Positions 26,017 to 35,882 are shown, numbered from the stretch's first letter. The stretch is 64,000 bases of DNA from Castellaniella sp040276085 (GCF_040276085.1 NZ_JBELOK010000008.1:123445-187444); one strand, 5' to 3'. Made by a program: numbers and translations. The notes: generated by a model from the letters alone, not told the origin.

Positions 26017-27081
26017 ATGAGCACACACACCACAGCACCCATCAAGGCCGGCATCGTCGGTGGCACCGGTTATACCGGGGTCGAGCTCCTGCGCCTGTTG
26101 TCGCAGCATCCCAATGTGCAGTTGCACGCCATTACCTCGCGCAAAGAGTCCGGCATGCCGGTGGCCGATATGTTTCCCAATCTGCGCGGCCATGTCAATT
26201 TGTGCTTTCAAACCCCCGAAGAAGCCGCCCTTGATCAGTGTGATGTGGTGTTTTTTGCCACCCCGCATGGTGTGGCCATGGAGCAAGCCCCGGCATTGCT
26301 GCAACATGACGTCAAGGTCATCGACCTTGCCGCCGATTTTCGCCTGCAGGATGTCGATACGTTTCAGCAGTGGTACAAAATGCCGCACAGTTGTCCCACG
26401 GTACTGCGCGATGCCGTGTACGGCTTGCCCGAGCTCGACCGAGACCGCATCCGCCAGGCGCGCGTCGTGGGCAATCCTGGGTGCTATCCCACAACGGTGT
26501 TGCTGGGCCTGGCACCTGTGCTGCAGGCGGGGCACTCGTTGGTGGATGTGAACCACATCATTGCCGATTCCAAGTCCGGGGTTTCAGGCGCCGGCCGCAA
26601 AACCCAAGTGGGCTCGCTGTTTTCCGAAGCATCCGATAACTTTGCCGCCTATGGCGTTGCCGGGCACCGGCACCATCCCGAGATCTCCGAGTGCCTTACC
26701 CGTATTGCGGGCCAGCCGGTTGGGCTAACCTTTGTGCCGCATCTGGTGCCAATGATCCGCGGGATGTTCTCTACCCTGTATCTGCGCATTTTGCCCGACG
26801 CCCTCGAGACGGATTTTCAGGCGCTGTACCAAGAGCGCTACGCCAACGAGCCTTTTGTTGACGTCATGCCAGCCGGCAGCCTGCCTCAGACGCGCTCGGT
26901 GCGGGCCTCCAATATGCTGCGCATTGCCGTGCATCGGCCTGCAGGTGGCGACACCCTGGTGGTGCTGGTGGTGCAGGATAATCTGGTCAAGGGGGCTGCA
27001 GGCCAGGCCGTGCAAAACATGAACCTCATGTTCAATTTCCCAGAAACCACCGGGCTGCAACAGGTGGCGGTTCTGCCCTAG
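26017..27081 (+). CDS. argC: N-acetyl-gamma-glutamyl-phosphate reductase
   Basis: A 354-residue NADPH enzyme that reduces N-acetylglutamyl phosphate to the semialdehyde in arginine synthesis. The dinucleotide loop GIVGGTGYTGVELLRLL is at the N-terminus and the active-site cysteine is C156 in VGNPGCYPTT. GHRHHPEI supplies the catalytic histidine region. It lies alone from other arg genes, leading into the DUF6776-erpA pair. Confidence 0.97.
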   Translation: MSTHTTAPIKAGIVGGTGYTGVELLRLLSQHPNVQLHAITSRKESGMPVADMFPNLRGHVNLCFQTPEEAALDQCDVVFFATPHGVAMEQAPALLQHDVKVIDLAADFRLQDVDTFQQWYKMPHSCPTVLRDAVYGLPELDRDRIRQARVVGNPGCYPTTVLLGLAPVLQAGHSLVDVNHIIADSKSGVSGAGRKTQVGSLFSEASDNFAAYGVAGHRHHPEISECLTRIAGQPVGLTFVPHLVPMIRGMFSTLYLRILPDALETDFQALYQERYANEPFVDVMPAGSLPQTRSVRASNMLRIAVHRPAGGDTLVVLVVQDNLVKGAAGQAVQNMNLMFNFPETTGLQQVAVLP

Positions 27082-27090
27082 AGGCCTGTC

Positions 27091-27828
27091 ATGACACCTT
27101 ATCCTTCTCAAAGGCACGGGATGCGGCACTGGTTTCTGAGGATGCTGAAACTTGGCTTGGCCATGCTGCTTGCGTTTTTGGCAGGCGCTGCGGCCATGCA
27201 TCTGGGTATGCATGCAGATGACCAAGACCACATGCAAGCGATGCAAACCCAGTTGGCCACTCAGCAGGCTGATCTTAACCAGGCGCGTGCCGATTTGGCT
27301 ACGGCGCATAACCAGGCGGATGTGCAGGCAGGTACCCAGCGTGCCTTGCAGGATTCCCTGACCAATCTGCAAACGCAGCTGTCTCAGGTACGAGACCAGC
27401 TCTCTTTTTACGAACAACTCATCCCACCCGGCCCTGCGGGTACACTGACGATTCGTGCCCTGGATATTCAGCCTGATGGCGAGTTTCTGCGCTATCGGGT
27501 GTTGCTCACGCGCAATGCAGAAGCCGGGGCCGAGTCCTTCAAAGGCCGCATGCGCTTTGTGGCCCAGGCCGTGCAACAGGGTAAAATCGTTAAAATAGAT
27601 CTTAATCCCGCGCAGGCAGAGGGCGGTGACGCCACGCCTGCAGAGCCCGCCGATGCCTTGAGCCTGGTGTTTGATCAGTTTCAGCGCAGTACCGGGGTTC
27701 TGCAGATGCCCAGCCAGGTGCAGATACGCTCTGTGCGCCTCGAAATCCTCGAAGGTGACACCGTGCGTGCTACCCAAGATGTTGCTTTAAATCGCACGGG
27801 CAATCCCGTGCAGGAGTCCCAGCCATGA
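27091..27828 (+). CDS. DUF6776-type membrane-anchored coiled-coil protein
   Basis: A 245-residue protein with one N-terminal membrane segment (about 18-37), a coiled coil of AxxQ-rich heptads (about 45-110) and a beta-rich C-terminal domain. Function is not known; this gene between argC and erpA is typical of Burkholderiales. The stop overlaps the erpA start (ATGATG), so translation is coupled. Confidence 0.75.
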   Translation: MTPYPSQRHGMRHWFLRMLKLGLAMLLAFLAGAAAMHLGMHADDQDHMQAMQTQLATQQADLNQARADLATAHNQADVQAGTQRALQDSLTNLQTQLSQVRDQLSFYEQLIPPGPAGTLTIRALDIQPDGEFLRYRVLLTRNAEAGAESFKGRMRFVAQAVQQGKIVKIDLNPAQAEGGDATPAEPADALSLVFDQFQRSTGVLQMPSQVQIRSVRLEILEGDTVRATQDVALNRTGNPVQESQP

Positions 27829-28190
27829 TGTCCGCAGATCACGTCAATCTCGATGTCCCGCCCAGCCCATTGGTTTTTACAGATGCCGCGGTGGCAAAAG
27901 TACGCGAGCTCATGTCCGAAGAAAACAATACCGCCCTCAAGTTGCGCGTGTTTGTGCAGGGGGGTGGCTGTTCCGGGTTTCAGTACGGGTTCACCTTTGA
28001 CGAAGACATCGCCGAAGACGACACCACCATCGAGCGCGATGGCGTTCAGTTGCTGGTTGATGCCATGAGCTTTCAATACCTGGTGGGATCCGAGATCGAT
28101 TACAAAGACGATCTCGAAGGCTCGCAATTTGTGATTCGCAACCCCAATGCCAACACCACCTGTGGTTGCGGTTCTTCGTTTGCCCCCTGA
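27825..28190 (+). CDS. erpA: iron-sulfur cluster insertion protein ErpA
   Basis: A 121-residue A-type carrier that delivers iron-sulfur clusters to target enzymes such as those of isoprenoid synthesis. The three cluster cysteines are C49 (GGGCSGFQYG) and C113/C115 (TTCGCGSSF). The start is one of two overlapping ATGs (27825 or 27828), with CAGGAG upstream. Its TGA is directly followed by the anmK stop on the other strand, with no base between. Confidence 0.95.
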   Translation: MMSADHVNLDVPPSPLVFTDAAVAKVRELMSEENNTALKLRVFVQGGGCSGFQYGFTFDEDIAEDDTTIERDGVQLLVDAMSFQYLVGSEIDYKDDLEGSQFVIRNPNANTTCGCGSSFAP

Positions 28191-29318
28191 TTAAACGGGG
28201 TACAGACATCCGGCAATGGTGGCCTTGGGCGCACCGGTAACTGCCGGCAGACACGCAGCGTAACCGCATAGGTGTGCGTGGGCCAGCCAGGCAAATGCCA
28301 GGGCTTCAACCGATTGCACCGGCACGCCGAGCGCCTGGGTGGTTTCCAGCGAGCAGGGCAGGGCTTGTGCCAACGTGTGCATCAGATGTGTGTTTAGCGC
28401 ACCACCGCCGCAAACCAGCACCTCTTGGGTGTCTGGCGCGTATTGCTCGATGGCCTGCCTGATTGTTTCTACCGAAAACTGCAACAACGTAGCCTGTACG
28501 TCTTTGTCGGTGATTGCCTGCGGTGATGCCTGCAGGTGAGTGCGCAGCCAGGCTAGATTGAAAAGATCACGGCCAGTTGATTTGGGAGGTGGCAGATCAA
28601 GCCAGGGTTCTGCCATCAACGATGTCAGCAGCTGTGGGTTGCATTGGCCGCTGGCGGCCCAGGCGCCGTCCTTGTCAAACAAAACGCCCAGGTGCTGCTG
28701 GGCCCATGCGTCCATCAGCATATTGGCCGGGCCGGTATCAAAGCCGCGCACTGGCGCACTCAGCACAGTAAGGTTGGCGATACCGCCAAGATTCAGGATC
28801 ACCCGGCCTGGTTTATTGCCAAACTGCGCTGCATGAAAAGCCGGCACCAAAGGGGCGCCTTGGCCACCCGCCGCCACGTCGCGGCTGCGAAAATCTGCCA
28901 CCACTGCAATGCCGGTTCGCTCTACCAGGCGTGCAGGCGCATTGATCTGAACGGTGTAGCCGGATTCTGGCGCGTGCCGAACTGTTTGCCCGTGTGCACC
29001 AATGGCATGGATGGCAGCGGCCGGCAAGCCTGTATCCTGCAGCAAGGTGACAACGATGCTGGCGTAGCAGTCTGCCAGCGTGTTGGCTGCCTGGGCGGCC
29101 CGGGCCAGCTCATCGTGGCCGGTAGTGTTCAGGGCCAGAAGGTTGTCGCGCAGAGTCTCCGGCAAAGGCAGGCTGGCGCTGGCCAGTATCTGCATGCCGG
29201 TAACGGAATTTTGTGCGGGATCGGGCGAGGAGGAGATCTGTGCCAGTACACCGTCGATGCCGTCGGTGCTGGTACCTGACATCAGGCCGATATAGTAGCC
29301 ATCCATCGGCTGGATCAT
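28191..29318 (-). CDS. anmK: anhydro-N-acetylmuramic acid kinase
   Basis: A 375-residue kinase of the ASKHA fold that opens and phosphorylates 1,6-anhydroMurNAc in cell-wall recycling. The N-terminus YYIGLMSGTSTDGIDGVLAQ is diagnostic, and NLGGIANLTVL and VCGGGALNTHLM are further family blocks. The ATG at 29318 has AAGGG eight bases upstream. It pairs functionally with mpl (6032-7435), another recycling enzyme in this window. It lies downstream of the M23 peptidase gene. Confidence 0.94.
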   Translation of the reverse strand: MIQPMDGYYIGLMSGTSTDGIDGVLAQISSSPDPAQNSVTGMQILASASLPLPETLRDNLLALNTTGHDELARAAQAANTLADCYASIVVTLLQDTGLPAAAIHAIGAHGQTVRHAPESGYTVQINAPARLVERTGIAVVADFRSRDVAAGGQGAPLVPAFHAAQFGNKPGRVILNLGGIANLTVLSAPVRGFDTGPANMLMDAWAQQHLGVLFDKDGAWAASGQCNPQLLTSLMAEPWLDLPPPKSTGRDLFNLAWLRTHLQASPQAITDKDVQATLLQFSVETIRQAIEQYAPDTQEVLVCGGGALNTHLMHTLAQALPCSLETTQALGVPVQSVEALAFAWLAHAHLCGYAACLPAVTGAPKATIAGCLYPV

Positions 29319-29393
29319 GTTGAATACCCTTGAAGGGCCTGGCAGGCCGGCCCTGGTGCGGGCTGGCTCCAAAAATAACCAGCCCTGGAATAA

Positions 29394-30728
29394 CTAGCGG
29401 GAGGCCACCTGGATGCGGCTGTCTTGCAGCTTGGCCAGCATTTGCATCTGGGGCTGATAACGGGCGACCAGTGTCTGGAACGATTTCTTATCGGCGGCTT
29501 CGAGGGGGCGGGCGACAGGGAGATCAACTGCCAGAGGATCGACCGGCCGGTTATTGATGCGGAATTCGTAGTGCAGGTGAGGCCCGGTGGCCCAGCCTGT
29601 TTGGCCTACGTAGCCGATCAGTTGCCCTTGCTGGATATGGTCGCCTTTTTTGATGCCTTTGGCAAAGCGGCTTTGGTGTGCGTACAGCGTGGAATACGGG
29701 CCAAAGTTTTTTAGGATGATGACATTGCCATATCCGTTTTGCTTGCCGATAAAGGCTACCGTGCCATCGGCTGTGGCGTGGATGGGTGTGCCGGAAGCTG
29801 CGGCGTAATCCACCCCTTTGTGGCCTGCCCAATGCTTGTGGACGGGATGCATGCGCATCCCGAACCGGGAGCTGATCCGGGTAAATTTGATGGCGGTGCG
29901 TAAAAATGCACCCTTTAGGCTGGCACCCGAAAAATCGTAGTAGCTTGCCTGGCCTTGGCCGTTTTTAAACCAGACGGCACTATATGTTTTGCCTTTGTTG
30001 ATGAACTCGAGTGCGCGGATTTGCCCGGAGCCGACTTCTTCGCCATCGTGCATGTAGGTGTCGTACACCACACGGAAGCGGTCTCCCTTGCGGAGGTCTT
30101 TAAGGAAGTCGATGCGGCTGCCGAGAATATCAACCATCTGCAGGGTAACGGCATCCGGCAGCCCGGCGTCGTCGGCAGCGCCAAACAAAGAACTACTGAT
30201 CTCACCCTCGGCGACCCGGGTTTCCTGTACGGCGGCAGTGGTGCGCTCTTGGGCGGTGAAGTCTCCCTGCTTGTCGGGGCTGATTTCGAGCCAGGCCGAC
30301 TGAACCCCTGATTTGACGCTGGAGCCTGGGGTGTGTGCATAGCGCAACCACACCATATCGCCTGCGTCGTTGAGTGCTGCCTGCACCGTACGGCCGGGGT
30401 ACAGCTTGTAGATGGATCGTGCGTTTTTGTCGTGCGTAAGAAACGCCAGCAGGCCGTCTTCGTGGACACCCAGGCGATTAAGCAGGTCGGAGACAGTGTC
30501 TCCGCGGCGGATGCGTGTGGATGCCACATAGGGGGCGGCATCGTGTTCATCCAGGGCTCCCATGGGAGGGAGATCCAGCGTTTGCCGGGCCTGGAACACA
30601 GGTTCTGGGGGAGCGGAGGGCTTGACGACTGCCAGTGCGGCAGCGGTGAGGAAAAGGCCACCCGCGGCAAACAGCAAACTACGGGTGATATGGCGGTGAC
30701 GGTGTGTCTGGTGGGCGTCAGGCATCAT
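29394..30728 (-). CDS. M23 family peptidoglycan endopeptidase (MepM-like)
   Basis: A 444-residue envelope protein with an N-terminal anchor (about 15-35), a LysM/OapA-like middle region (STRIRRGDTVSDLLNRLG) and a C-terminal M23 zinc peptidase domain: HKGVDYAAASGTPIHATADG (first H and D ligands) and GPHLHYEFRINNRPVDPL (HxH). Such enzymes cut peptide cross-links in murein. The start is set at 30728 (MMPDAHQTHRHRHITRS) just before the anchor; the frame stays open to 30908, but the extra part looks non-coding. It is divergent from tyrS and upstream of anmK. Confidence 0.88.
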   Translation of the reverse strand: MMPDAHQTHRHRHITRSLLFAAGGLFLTAAALAVVKPSAPPEPVFQARQTLDLPPMGALDEHDAAPYVASTRIRRGDTVSDLLNRLGVHEDGLLAFLTHDKNARSIYKLYPGRTVQAALNDAGDMVWLRYAHTPGSSVKSGVQSAWLEISPDKQGDFTAQERTTAAVQETRVAEGEISSSLFGAADDAGLPDAVTLQMVDILGSRIDFLKDLRKGDRFRVVYDTYMHDGEEVGSGQIRALEFINKGKTYSAVWFKNGQGQASYYDFSGASLKGAFLRTAIKFTRISSRFGMRMHPVHKHWAGHKGVDYAAASGTPIHATADGTVAFIGKQNGYGNVIILKNFGPYSTLYAHQSRFAKGIKKGDHIQQGQLIGYVGQTGWATGPHLHYEFRINNRPVDPLAVDLPVARPLEAADKKSFQTLVARYQPQMQMLAKLQDSRIQVASR

Positions 30729-30974
30729 GGGCAAAAGAGAATTTGGAGGGTCTGTGTGCGAGGCACCGTTATCCTGCTGCAGGCGGTCGCGCAAAAAAAG
30801 GTATTGCTGCGGGCCTTGCTGACAGGTAACCCCGGCAAGCAGCTCTGCTAATATGGGCGCTCTTGAGGGTTCGGGTCTTGTTGTGTTGTACAGAAGCTGC
30901 GACGGCACGTTATGCTAGCGCATTAATCCCGATTTTTCGAGCATTTTTTTAATTTTTCTGATAAAGCCAGTATC

Positions 30975-32201
30975 ATGTCGTCCCCCAGCGCCCCTGAAGA
31001 CCCCCAGATTACGCACGATCTGCGTGTGGCTCAGCGCGGCTGCGACGAGCTTCTCGTTGCCTCCGAATTTGCCACCAAGCTTGCGCGCAGTCACGCAACC
31101 GGCACACCTTTGCGCATCAAACTTGGGCTTGATCCCACCGCGCCAGATATCCATCTGGGCCATACGGTGGTGCTCAATAAAATGCGCCAGTTACAAGATC
31201 TCGGTCATACCGTCATTTTTTTGATCGGTGATTTCACCGCGCAAATTGGTGATCCCAGTGGGCGCAATGCCACCCGGCCGCCGCTTACCCCAGAGCAAAT
31301 TCAGGAAAACGCCAAAACGTATTATGCCCAGGCCAGCCTGGTACTGGATCCTGCCCGTACCGAGATCCGCTATAACTCCGAGTGGTGTGATGCATTGGGC
31401 TCTCGTGGCCTGATCCAGCTGGCTTCGCGTTATACGGTGGCCCGCATGATGGAGCGCGACGATTTCACGCGTCGCTTCAAGGGCGGTGTGCCTATCTCTG
31501 TGCACGAATTCCTCTACCCTTTGTTGCAGGGATACGATTCGGTTGCGCTGAAGGCCGACCTCGAACTCGGCGGCACCGACCAAAAGTTCAATCTTCTGGT
31601 TGGACGCGAGCTGCAAAAAGAATATGGCCAGGAGCCCCAATGCATCCTCACGATGCCGCTGCTCGAAGGCACTGACGGCGTCGAGAAAATGTCCAAGTCC
31701 AAGGGCAATTACATTGGCATCTCCGAGGCGCCAGACTCTATGTTTGGCAAGTTGATGTCTATCTCGGACACCCTGATGTGGCGCTATTTTGAGCTCCTGT
31801 CGTTTCGGTCCCTCGAAGACATCGCCGTCCTGCAGGCAGAAATCACGGCGGGACGCAATCCGCGGGACGCCAAGGTTATGCTGGCGCAAGAAATCGTTGA
31901 TCGCTTCCACGGCACAGGCAAGGGCGCCCAGTCGCTCCAGAACTTCAATGCCCAGTTTCGGGATGGCGCCATCCCCGAGAACCTGCAAGAAATCACGGTG
32001 GGCGCTGCGCCTATGGGTATTCTTAAAGTGCTGCGCGAGTCCGGGTTGGCAGCGTCTGCCTCCGAAGCCCAGCGCAACATCCAGCAAGGTGGCGTGCGCA
32101 TCGATGGCGATCGAATCGAAGACAAATCCTTGCAGCTTCCAGCCGGTACGTATGTCATGCAGGTTGGCAAGCGCAAGTTTGCCCGGGTTACCCTGACCTA
32201 G
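30975..32201 (+). CDS. tyrS: tyrosine--tRNA ligase
   Basis: A 408-residue class I synthetase of the TyrRZ type: HLGH (60-63) as the HIGH motif, KMSKS at 238-242 and a C-terminal S4 RNA-binding domain (about 345-408). It charges tRNA-Tyr. The 246-base region shared with the M23 gene contains a weak TATGCT -10 at 30911 and no other feature. Confidence 0.97.
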   Translation: MSSPSAPEDPQITHDLRVAQRGCDELLVASEFATKLARSHATGTPLRIKLGLDPTAPDIHLGHTVVLNKMRQLQDLGHTVIFLIGDFTAQIGDPSGRNATRPPLTPEQIQENAKTYYAQASLVLDPARTEIRYNSEWCDALGSRGLIQLASRYTVARMMERDDFTRRFKGGVPISVHEFLYPLLQGYDSVALKADLELGGTDQKFNLLVGRELQKEYGQEPQCILTMPLLEGTDGVEKMSKSKGNYIGISEAPDSMFGKLMSISDTLMWRYFELLSFRSLEDIAVLQAEITAGRNPRDAKVMLAQEIVDRFHGTGKGAQSLQNFNAQFRDGAIPENLQEITVGAAPMGILKVLRESGLAASASEAQRNIQQGGVRIDGDRIEDKSLQLPAGTYVMQVGKRKFARVTLT

Positions 32202-32222
32202 GCTGTTTTTTCCGGAGGGCCC

Positions 32223-32855
32223 ATGAAACTGCACAGTAACTCCTTTCCCGATCAGGGGATCATGCCCGAACGCAATGCTTTTGGGCGCATCGATCCGCAG
32301 TCCCATATCGCTCTGGCGGGTAACAATAATCCGCATCTGGCCTGGTCTGACGTGCCCGAAGGGGTGGGCTCGTTTGTGGTGCTGGCAGTCGACCCCGACG
32401 TGCCCAGTCGTCCCGATGATGTCAATCAGCCAGGCCGTGAGGTCCCCGCCGATTTGCCGCGCACCGATTTTTATCACTGGGTGCTGGTGGATATTGCACC
32501 AGACGTCCGCACCCTGGCTGAAGGCAGTTATGGCGCAGGTATTACACCTCGTGGCAAGGCGGGGCCCCTGGCCCTGGATAACACCCGGCAGGGGCTCAAT
32601 GGCTATACCCAGTGGTTTGCTGCCGATCGCGACATGAACGGCGACTACTTCGGCTACGACGGCCCGTGCCCACCCTGGAACGACGCGCTGGTGCACCGGT
32701 ATGTGTTTACGGTCTATGCCCTGGATATTGCCGAACTCCCAATCTCCGGGCGCTTCGGCGGTGCAGAAGTCCTGGCCGCCATGCAGGGCCATATCCTGGA
32801 TCAGGCATCGATCACCGGAACCTACACGCTCAATCCTCGCCTGCATGCGCTGTAA
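32223..32855 (+). CDS. YbhB/YbcL family PEBP-like protein
   Basis: A 210-residue protein of the phosphatidylethanolamine-binding (Raf kinase inhibitor-like) fold. The ligand-site motifs are present: VLAVDPDVPSRPDDV (DPD) and FYHWVLVDI, plus YDGPCPPWNDALVHRYVFTV. The bacterial role is unknown. It has no signal peptide. A GGAGG ribosome site lies upstream and tyrS ends 21 bases before, so co-transcription is likely. Confidence 0.88.
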   Translation: MKLHSNSFPDQGIMPERNAFGRIDPQSHIALAGNNNPHLAWSDVPEGVGSFVVLAVDPDVPSRPDDVNQPGREVPADLPRTDFYHWVLVDIAPDVRTLAEGSYGAGITPRGKAGPLALDNTRQGLNGYTQWFAADRDMNGDYFGYDGPCPPWNDALVHRYVFTVYALDIAELPISGRFGGAEVLAAMQGHILDQASITGTYTLNPRLHAL

Positions 32856-32940
32856 GCGGCGTGCTTCGCGCTAGAATGATTTGATTTCCTGCACGTGCTT
32901 GCGCGCAGGCCCCTTTTATTCCTCGTCTCCAGGATCATTC

Positions 32941-34185
32941 ATGTTTGTCCGCTCCCGCACCCTTGACCAGGCTGATCCCGCTATCTGGGCTGCCATTCAA
33001 CAAGAAAATGTCCGCCAAGAACAGCACATCGAACTCATCGCATCCGAAAACTACGCCAGCCCCGCAGTCATGCAGGCACAGGGCACCCAGCTTACCAACA
33101 AGTACGCTGAAGGCTACCCCGGCAAGCGGTACTACGGCGGTTGCGAATTTGTCGACGTGGTCGAGCAACTGGCCATCGATCGGGTGAAAGAGATCTTTGG
33201 CGCCGAATGCGCCAACGTGCAGCCCAACTCAGGCTCGCAGGCCAATCAGGGTGTCTACATGGCGGTGCTCAAGCCCGGTGATACGGTGCTGGGCATGAGC
33301 CTGGCAGAGGGTGGTCACCTTACCCACGGGTCGCCTGTCAACGCATCAGGAAAGCTTTACGATTTCCACTCCTATGGCCTGGATGCCAACGAGGTTCTGG
33401 ACTACGACAAGCTCGAAGAACTCGCTCGCACGCTCAAACCCAAGCTGATTGTTGGGGGCGCTTCTGCCTACGCCTTGCGCATTGATTTCGAACGCATGGC
33501 CCGCATCGCGCACGATAATGGTGCCCTGTTCATGGTGGATATCGCCCACTACGCCGGCCTGGTGGCTGGTGGGGTGTATCCCAATCCCGTGCCACATGCC
33601 GATTTTGTCACCACCACCACCCACAAATCGCTGCGTGGGCCGCGGGGTGGCGTCATTCTGATGAAATCCGAGTTCGAAAAAATCATCAATTCGGCAATCT
33701 TCCCGGGTATCCAGGGCGGGCCGCTGATGCACGTGATTGCAGCCAAGGCAGTCGCCTTTGGCGAAGCCCTGCAACCCGAGTTCAAGGCTTATGCCGCCCA
33801 GGTGGCTACCAACGCACAGGTATTGGCAAACACGCTGGTCAAGCGTGGCCTGCGGATTGTGTCCGGGCGCACTGAAAGCCATGTCATGCTGGTTGATCTC
33901 CGTGCCAAGGGCATCACCGGCAAGCTGGCCGAGGCAGTCTTGGGCGAAGCACACATCACGGTCAATAAAAACGCCATCCCCAACGACCCCGAAAAGCCTT
34001 TTGTCACTAGTGGCATTCGCCTGGGTACCCCGGCCATGACCACTCGTGGTTTCAAAGAAGCCGAAGCCGAGCTTACCGGTAACCTGATTGCCGATGTGCT
34101 GGACAATCCTCAGGATGCCGAGAACATCGCTCGAGTGCGTGGGCGGGTTCACGAGCTCACCACCCGATTACCTGTGTACCGCTAA
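32941..34185 (+). CDS. glyA: serine hydroxymethyltransferase
   Basis: A 414-residue PLP enzyme that interconverts serine and glycine and loads one-carbon units onto tetrahydrofolate. The PLP lysine is K229 in TTTTHKSLRGPRGG; GYPGKRYYGG and QPNSGSQAN are also conserved. The ATG at 32941 was chosen over 32881, where the extra residues have no family match. It is followed by nrdR. Confidence 0.98.
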   Translation: MFVRSRTLDQADPAIWAAIQQENVRQEQHIELIASENYASPAVMQAQGTQLTNKYAEGYPGKRYYGGCEFVDVVEQLAIDRVKEIFGAECANVQPNSGSQANQGVYMAVLKPGDTVLGMSLAEGGHLTHGSPVNASGKLYDFHSYGLDANEVLDYDKLEELARTLKPKLIVGGASAYALRIDFERMARIAHDNGALFMVDIAHYAGLVAGGVYPNPVPHADFVTTTTHKSLRGPRGGVILMKSEFEKIINSAIFPGIQGGPLMHVIAAKAVAFGEALQPEFKAYAAQVATNAQVLANTLVKRGLRIVSGRTESHVMLVDLRAKGITGKLAEAVLGEAHITVNKNAIPNDPEKPFVTSGIRLGTPAMTTRGFKEAEAELTGNLIADVLDNPQDAENIARVRGRVHELTTRLPVYR

Positions 34186-34193
34186 AACAGGAC

Positions 34194-34211
34194 GGGCGCC
34201 GAAAGGCGCCC
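34194..34211 (+). promoter_or_regulatory. GAAA-tetraloop hairpin between glyA and nrdR
   Basis: Stem GGGCGCC / GGCGCCC with a GAAA loop, directly upstream of the nrdR start. With no T-tract it is unlikely to stop transcription; it may stabilise the glyA 3' end or limit read-through. Confidence 0.45.
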
Positions 34212-34220
34212 GAAACGCCC

Positions 34221-34688
34221 ATGAAGTGCCCGTTTTGCAGCTGCGCTGACACCCAGGTGGTAGATTCGCGAGTCTCCGAAGAAGGCGACACCATTCGTCG
34301 CCGGCGGCGCTGCACTGCCTGTGATCGGCGTTTCACCACCTACGAGCGCGTCGATCTCATGATGCCGGCCGTTGTTAAGCGCAATGGCACCCGGGCTGAC
34401 TTTGACCCATCAAAATTGCACGCCAGCATGGCGCTGGCGTTGCGCAAGCGGCCTGTCAGTGCGCTGGCGCTGGACGCAGCCGTCGTGCGTATCCAAGAAA
34501 AACTTCTCACCAGCGGCAAGCGCGAGGTCCCATCCGACCACATCGGCGAGCTTGTCATGGCCGAGCTCCGGCAGCTCGACCAAGTGGCCTATGTGCGGTT
34601 TGCATCCGTGTACCGCAGCTTCGAAGACATCCGTGAGTTCGTCCATACGATCGATGAATTCAAGGGACACGACCATGGCCCCAGCTGA
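34221..34688 (+). CDS. nrdR: transcriptional repressor NrdR
   Basis: A 155-residue repressor of ribonucleotide reductase genes. It has an N-terminal zinc ribbon (CPFC...CTAC followed by RRFTTYERVD) and an ATP-cone domain (VVKRNGTRADFDPSKL) that senses ATP/dATP. Location before ribD is common. It overlaps ribD by 14 bases. Confidence 0.97.
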   Translation: MKCPFCSCADTQVVDSRVSEEGDTIRRRRRCTACDRRFTTYERVDLMMPAVVKRNGTRADFDPSKLHASMALALRKRPVSALALDAAVVRIQEKLLTSGKREVPSDHIGELVMAELRQLDQVAYVRFASVYRSFEDIREFVHTIDEFKGHDHGPS

Positions 34689-35844
34689 TTCGTCCGGCCA
34701 GTACACCGAAGATCACCGTTGGATGCGCCGTGCACTGACGGTCGCCGAGCAGGCCTTGTTTGTCAGCCATCCTAATCCTCGGGTGGGGTGTGTACTGGTG
34801 CGCGACGGCCATTGGCTGGTCGAAGGCAGCACCCAGCAGGCAGGCGGACGCCACGCCGAGGCACAAGCCCTTTGGCTGGCCCAACAGCAAAACATCGATG
34901 TGCGCGGTGCCACCGCGTATGTCACCCTCGAGCCCTGCAGCCATCAGGGGCGTACGCCGCCCTGTGCGGATGCGCTGGTGGCTGCTGGCATCTCGCGCGT
35001 TGTGGTGGGGATGCAGGATCCCAATCCTCAGGTGGCCGGACAGGGGATTGCACACCTGCAGGCCGCGGGCGTCGCCGTACAAACAGGCCTGTTGGCCGAA
35101 GAAGTACTGGCGCAAAATCCGGGGTTTTGTGCCCGCATGACGCGGGGCACACCCTGGGTGTGGCTGAAATCCGCCGCCTCATTCGATGGCCGTACGGCAC
35201 TGGCCGATGGACGATCTCAGTGGATCACCGGTGATGTGGCCCGCGCAGATGGCCATTGCTGGCGTGCACGCGCCGGCATGGTGCTTACCGGCATTGGCAC
35301 AGTACTGGCAGACAATCCGCTGCTGGATGTCCGGGCTGTATCTACGCCCCGCCAGCCTGTGCGGGCGGTGCTCGACACCCAGTTCATCATCTCCGAGCAA
35401 GCCCGTTTGTTCAACGGCGATCCCGTTTGGGTATTCACTGCCCGCGCAGACGCGGGCAAGGCGGCGCGCCTGGCCAGCCGTAATGTACGGGTGATCGTCT
35501 TGCCCACGGCCCCAAATGGCGGGCTAGACCTTGCCGCCCTGTTTCGCTGGGCTGGTAATAACGAAATCAATGAAGTCCATGTCGAAGCCGGCGCCCGGCT
35601 GCAGGGCGCGCTGGTGGCCGGTGGGCATGTCGACGAGTGGGTGGCGTATATGGCGCCCAGCGTGGTGGGCGATGGCCAAAGCCTGGCCGCGTTGCCAGAG
35701 CCACTGACGTCTCTGGATCATGCCTACCGGTTTCAGTTTCTCGATGCCCAACCCATGGGTGCCGATTTGCGCCTTAGATTGCGCCATCCCGGCCACTGGC
35801 AGGCACTGCGCCTGGCCTGCGGCCTGACAGATCGCCCGGCCTGA
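34675..35844 (+). CDS. ribD: bifunctional riboflavin deaminase/reductase RibD
   Basis: A 389-residue enzyme for two steps of riboflavin synthesis. The N-terminal deaminase has HAEAQAL and PCSHQGRTPPCADAL as zinc ligands; the C-terminal reductase has ASFDGRTALADGRSQWITG. The ATG at 34675 lies within the end of nrdR, with AAGGGA upstream, which suggests coupled translation. It is somewhat long at the N-terminus compared with E. coli (367). ribE follows. Confidence 0.95.
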   Translation: MAPADSSGQYTEDHRWMRRALTVAEQALFVSHPNPRVGCVLVRDGHWLVEGSTQQAGGRHAEAQALWLAQQQNIDVRGATAYVTLEPCSHQGRTPPCADALVAAGISRVVVGMQDPNPQVAGQGIAHLQAAGVAVQTGLLAEEVLAQNPGFCARMTRGTPWVWLKSAASFDGRTALADGRSQWITGDVARADGHCWRARAGMVLTGIGTVLADNPLLDVRAVSTPRQPVRAVLDTQFIISEQARLFNGDPVWVFTARADAGKAARLASRNVRVIVLPTAPNGGLDLAALFRWAGNNEINEVHVEAGARLQGALVAGGHVDEWVAYMAPSVVGDGQSLAALPEPLTSLDHAYRFQFLDAQPMGADLRLRLRHPGHWQALRLACGLTDRPA

Positions 35845-35882
35845 GCCCCGGTCAACCTCAATTCTCTCGTGGATCAGACATC

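Noticed and set aside
30729..30908. N-terminal extension of the M23 peptidase to 30908
   Set aside because: The added 60 residues would precede the membrane anchor, have no family match and start at a GTG without a ribosome site.
31191..32846. 551-codon minus-strand frame opposite tyrS and the YbhB-like gene
   Set aside because: Overlaps two well-supported genes; no domain and no ribosome site.
35845..35882. FMN riboswitch before ribE
   Set aside because: The ribD-ribE spacer is only 38 bases and shows no RFN-element blocks.
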